Origin: Verrucomicrobiota bacterium
GTDB taxonomy: Bacteria; Verrucomicrobiota; Verrucomicrobiia; Limisphaerales; UBA9464
Assembly: GCA_017302195.1 (NCBI GenBank)
Contig: JAFLEG010000246.1
Location: 1-6,726, forward strand
Reading direction: 5' to 3'
DNA length: 6,726 nucleotides
Part shown: one piece after another, positions 4,683 to 6,726 of the stretch
Numbering within the stretch: the first letter of the stretch is position 1
Layout: each line of letters starts with the position of its first letter
Translations under genes and position numbers: made by a program
Notes under the pieces: generated by a model
Databases searched by the model: none
What the model was told of the DNA's origin: nothing
Seen by the model: only the letters and a program-made list of their open reading frames with translations

Positions 4683-6726
4683 ATGGATTACCCCCGCCTC
4701 CTGTTCTGCTGCCTCGGCATCGCCCTGCTGACGCTGCGGGCCGCCGCCGCGCCTGCGGCGGTGGTGTCGGAAATCCTGGCCAGCAATGTCGGCGGACTGC
4801 GGGATGAGGACGGGGATTCCTCCGACTGGATCGAGCTGCACAACCCGGGGTCCGAGCCGTGTCCGCTGGAAGGCTGGTGGCTGACGGATACCGAGGGGGA
4901 ACGCAGGCGCTGGCGGCTTCCGGTGGTGACGCTGGCGCCCGATGCCCGGCTGGTGGTGTTCGCCTCCGGCAAGAATCGGAGTCTGCCGGCCTCGCCGCTG
5001 CATGCCGGATTCCGGCTGTCGGCGGATGGCGGCTACGTGGCCCTGGTCCGCCCCGACGGACAAACCGTGGCCAGTGAGCTGCGCTATGGACCGCAGCGCG
5101 CGAACGTGTCCTTTGGACGCGCCCGGGAGCGTGGGGCGTCCTGGATCTCCCGGGCCACCGAGGCGCGGCTCCGGGTCCCCTCGGATGATGGGCTCGGGCA
5201 TCGCTGGACCGGCGGTGAGGAGCCATTTGACGACGCCGCATGGAGTGCCGTGGCATTGCCGGTGGGATTCGACGCCGGCACCTCGGGAGGCGGGTTGGTC
5301 GCCTACTGGGATTTTGACACCGTGGCGGCCGGCGGTGTGCCCGATCGGTCGCCCCGCGGGCATACCGGGCGGCTGCGATCCGCGTCCCTGACGCCGGTGG
5401 GCGGGGGCCGCACCGGATCCGGGAGCGACCGGGCGGCGCGCTTCACGGGATCGGGCTGGATGGACGTGCCGGCGGCCGGCAGCGGGATGCTGGATGCCGC
5501 GGTTGCCGCCGATGCCATCACGCTGAGTCTTTGGATCCGCGGGGACGAGTCGCAGCCGTCGAACGACTCCCTCTTCTGGGCGGGCAGTGAACCCCAGGGC
5601 GGCGGGATCCGGTCCCTCAACGCCCACCTCCCCTGGAGCGACCAGGTGATTTATTGGGACACCGCCGGCTGCTGCGATCCCGGGGTGCACCGCATTTCGG
5701 TGCTGGAACCCGAGGCGTCCCGCTGGCGTGACGGGTGGAATCACTACGCCTTCGTTAAGCGGGGCGCGGCGAAGGAGATCTGGCAGAACGGGCGACTGCT
5801 GCTTTCGGGGCCTGGCTCCGCGGCGTTGACGACGATCCGCAGCCTGTATGTGGGGAGCGCGGGTCCCGGGCAGGGCGGGTATCACGGCGATGTGGATGAC
5901 GTCGCCCTGTGGGAGACGGCCCTGGACCCCGGACTCATTGCGGCGCTCGCCGCGGGTGCGTCGCCGCTCCAGTTGCGCCGGCTGGCGCCATGGATTGCCA
6001 CCGACGTGGAGTCTGAAGTCCGCGGACGAAACGCCTCTGCCTACCTGCGGGTGCCATTCGTGGTTTCCGAAGCGGAGCCGCCCGAAAGGGTTTCCATGGT
6101 TCTGCGTTATGACGATGGCTTCATCGCCTTTCTCAACGGCGTTGAGGTGGCGCGGCGCGCCGCGCCCACGGTGCCGACCTTCGACTCTGCCGCCACGACC
6201 GCCCGTCCGGATGCCGAGGTGACCGAACCGGTGGAATGGGAGTTCTCGTCGAGGGATGCCCGGCTGCGAACGGGGACCAATGTCCTCGCCATCCACTGGC
6301 TCAACCACGGCGCGGACGACGGCGACTTCCTGATGGACGTGGATCTGGCGGGCACACGGGATCTGGGGCTGAGGCATTTTCCCGAGCCGACACCGGGGCG
6401 TGCCAACGGCCCGGGGCTGGAGGGGTTGGTGGCGGCTCCCGAGGTTTCGCCGGGACGCGGGTTCCAGGAGAATCCGGTGACCGTCACGCTCCGGACCGCG
6501 AGCCCGAGTGCTTCGCTGGCCTATACCGTGGACGGCTCGGTTCCCGGGCCCGGCAACGGCGTGGTGGTCGCCGGCCCGGAGACGACGGTTCGCGTGGCAC
6601 GCACCACCGTGCTGCGCGTGGCCGCCTTCCGGGACGGATTCCTGGCCAGCCCGGTGGTGACGCACACCTATGTCTTCCCGGACGACGTGTCCGCGCAGCG
6701 GCGTCCGGCCGGCATCGCGGCGGCAC
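4683..6726 (+). CDS. Secreted multidomain protein: lamin-tail, LamG-like and chitobiase C-terminal-like domains (3' end outside window)
   Basis: I translated this frame from ATG 4683 to the right edge: 681 complete codons and no stop, so the gene continues beyond the window. Residues 1-23 form a signal peptide (hydrophobic LLFCCLGIALLTL, then AAAPA before the probable cleavage site). Residues about 24-145 are a lamin-tail domain, marked by VVSEILASN, DEDGDSSDWIELHNPG and GWWLTD. Residues about 203-425 look like a LamG/concanavalin A-like fold, from GLVAYWDFD to DVDDVALWE. Residues about 437-556 match the beta-sandwich segment seen in this architecture (NASAYLRVPF, RYDDGFIAFLNGVEV, GTNVLAIHWLN, DGDFLMD). 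Residues about 586-664 resemble the chitobiase/beta-hexosaminidase C-terminal domain (VTVTL, YTVDGSVP, FRDGFLASPVV). The final YVFPDDVSAQ is the usual lead-in to a CotH kinase-like domain, which is therefore expected off the edge. Such proteins are large cell-surface or secreted proteins of Verrucomicrobiota and Planctomycetota with unproven roles, perhaps carbohydrate binding. No Shine-Dalgarno sequence is visible. Confidence 0.92.
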   Translation, partial: MDYPRLLFCCLGIALLTLRAAAAPAAVVSEILASNVGGLRDEDGDSSDWIELHNPGSEPCPLEGWWLTDTEGERRRWRLPVVTLAPDARLVVFASGKNRSLPASPLHAGFRLSADGGYVALVRPDGQTVASELRYGPQRANVSFGRARERGASWISRATEARLRVPSDDGLGHRWTGGEEPFDDAAWSAVALPVGFDAGTSGGGLVAYWDFDTVAAGGVPDRSPRGHTGRLRSASLTPVGGGRTGSGSDRAARFTGSGWMDVPAAGSGMLDAAVAADAITLSLWIRGDESQPSNDSLFWAGSEPQGGGIRSLNAHLPWSDQVIYWDTAGCCDPGVHRISVLEPEASRWRDGWNHYAFVKRGAAKEIWQNGRLLLSGPGSAALTTIRSLYVGSAGPGQGGYHGDVDDVALWETALDPGLIAALAAGASPLQLRRLAPWIATDVESEVRGRNASAYLRVPFVVSEAEPPERVSMVLRYDDGFIAFLNGVEVARRAAPTVPTFDSAATTARPDAEVTEPVEWEFSSRDARLRTGTNVLAIHWLNHGADDGDFLMDVDLAGTRDLGLRHFPEPTPGRANGPGLEGLVAAPEVSPGRGFQENPVTVTLRTASPSASLAYTVDGSVPGPGNGVVVAGPETTVRVARTTVLRVAAFRDGFLASPVVTHTYVFPDDVSAQRRPAGIAAA

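Noticed and set aside
4419..6665. 748-codon open frame on the minus strand
   Set aside because: It is antisense to a + strand frame with a signal peptide and clear domains. Its translation is rich in R, G, H and P with no recognisable domain, and it runs through repeat A2. It is a GC-driven shadow.

Overview
The window is GC-rich and carries protein families typical of the Verrucomicrobiota/Planctomycetota group: a PSD1-type protein (DUF1549/DUF1553), a Tat-exported DUF1501 protein, and a large secreted protein with a lamin-tail domain. The mix of families and the dense short palindromic repeats between genes fit Verrucomicrobiota best. That assignment is inference from gene content, not from a marker gene. 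All four complete or partial genes and the toxin-antitoxin pair lie on the + strand.

Layout. Positions 3-1643 hold the C-terminal part of a PSD1/DUF1553 protein whose start lies left of the window. After a 188-base gap dominated by a long imperfect inverted repeat (1664-1811), a complete DUF1501 gene follows (1832-3268) with a twin-arginine signal. These two form the PSD1-DUF1501 pair common in this group, probably acting outside the cytoplasm on an undetermined, possibly polysaccharide-linked, substrate. From 3269 to 4682 is a 1.4-kb repeat-rich island. It contains two 158-bp copies of one palindrome-ended repeat (A1, 3276-3433; A2, 4462-4619), two 30-bp direct repeats (B1, 3681-3710; B2, 4412-4441; 29 of 30 identical), and between them a two-gene type II toxin-antitoxin module (short Phd/YefM-like antitoxin, 3821-4042; RelE/ParE-like toxin, 4023-4256). 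The order is A-B-[antitoxin-toxin]-B-A, so the module sits inside two nested pairs of direct repeats. From 4683 to the right edge runs the first 681 codons of a secreted multidomain protein (signal peptide, lamin-tail domain, LamG-like domain, beta-sandwich segment, chitobiase C-terminal-like domain). A CotH-type domain is expected beyond the edge.

How it fits together. The flanking large genes belong to the exported macromolecule-handling repertoire of this group. The island looks like a separate accessory insertion. The most unusual points are the nested repeat arrangement around the toxin-antitoxin pair, a toxin about 8 residues shorter than usual in its helical hairpin, and the well-defined 158-bp repeat with a conserved central stem-loop. 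I see no clearly unprecedented multi-gene system here.
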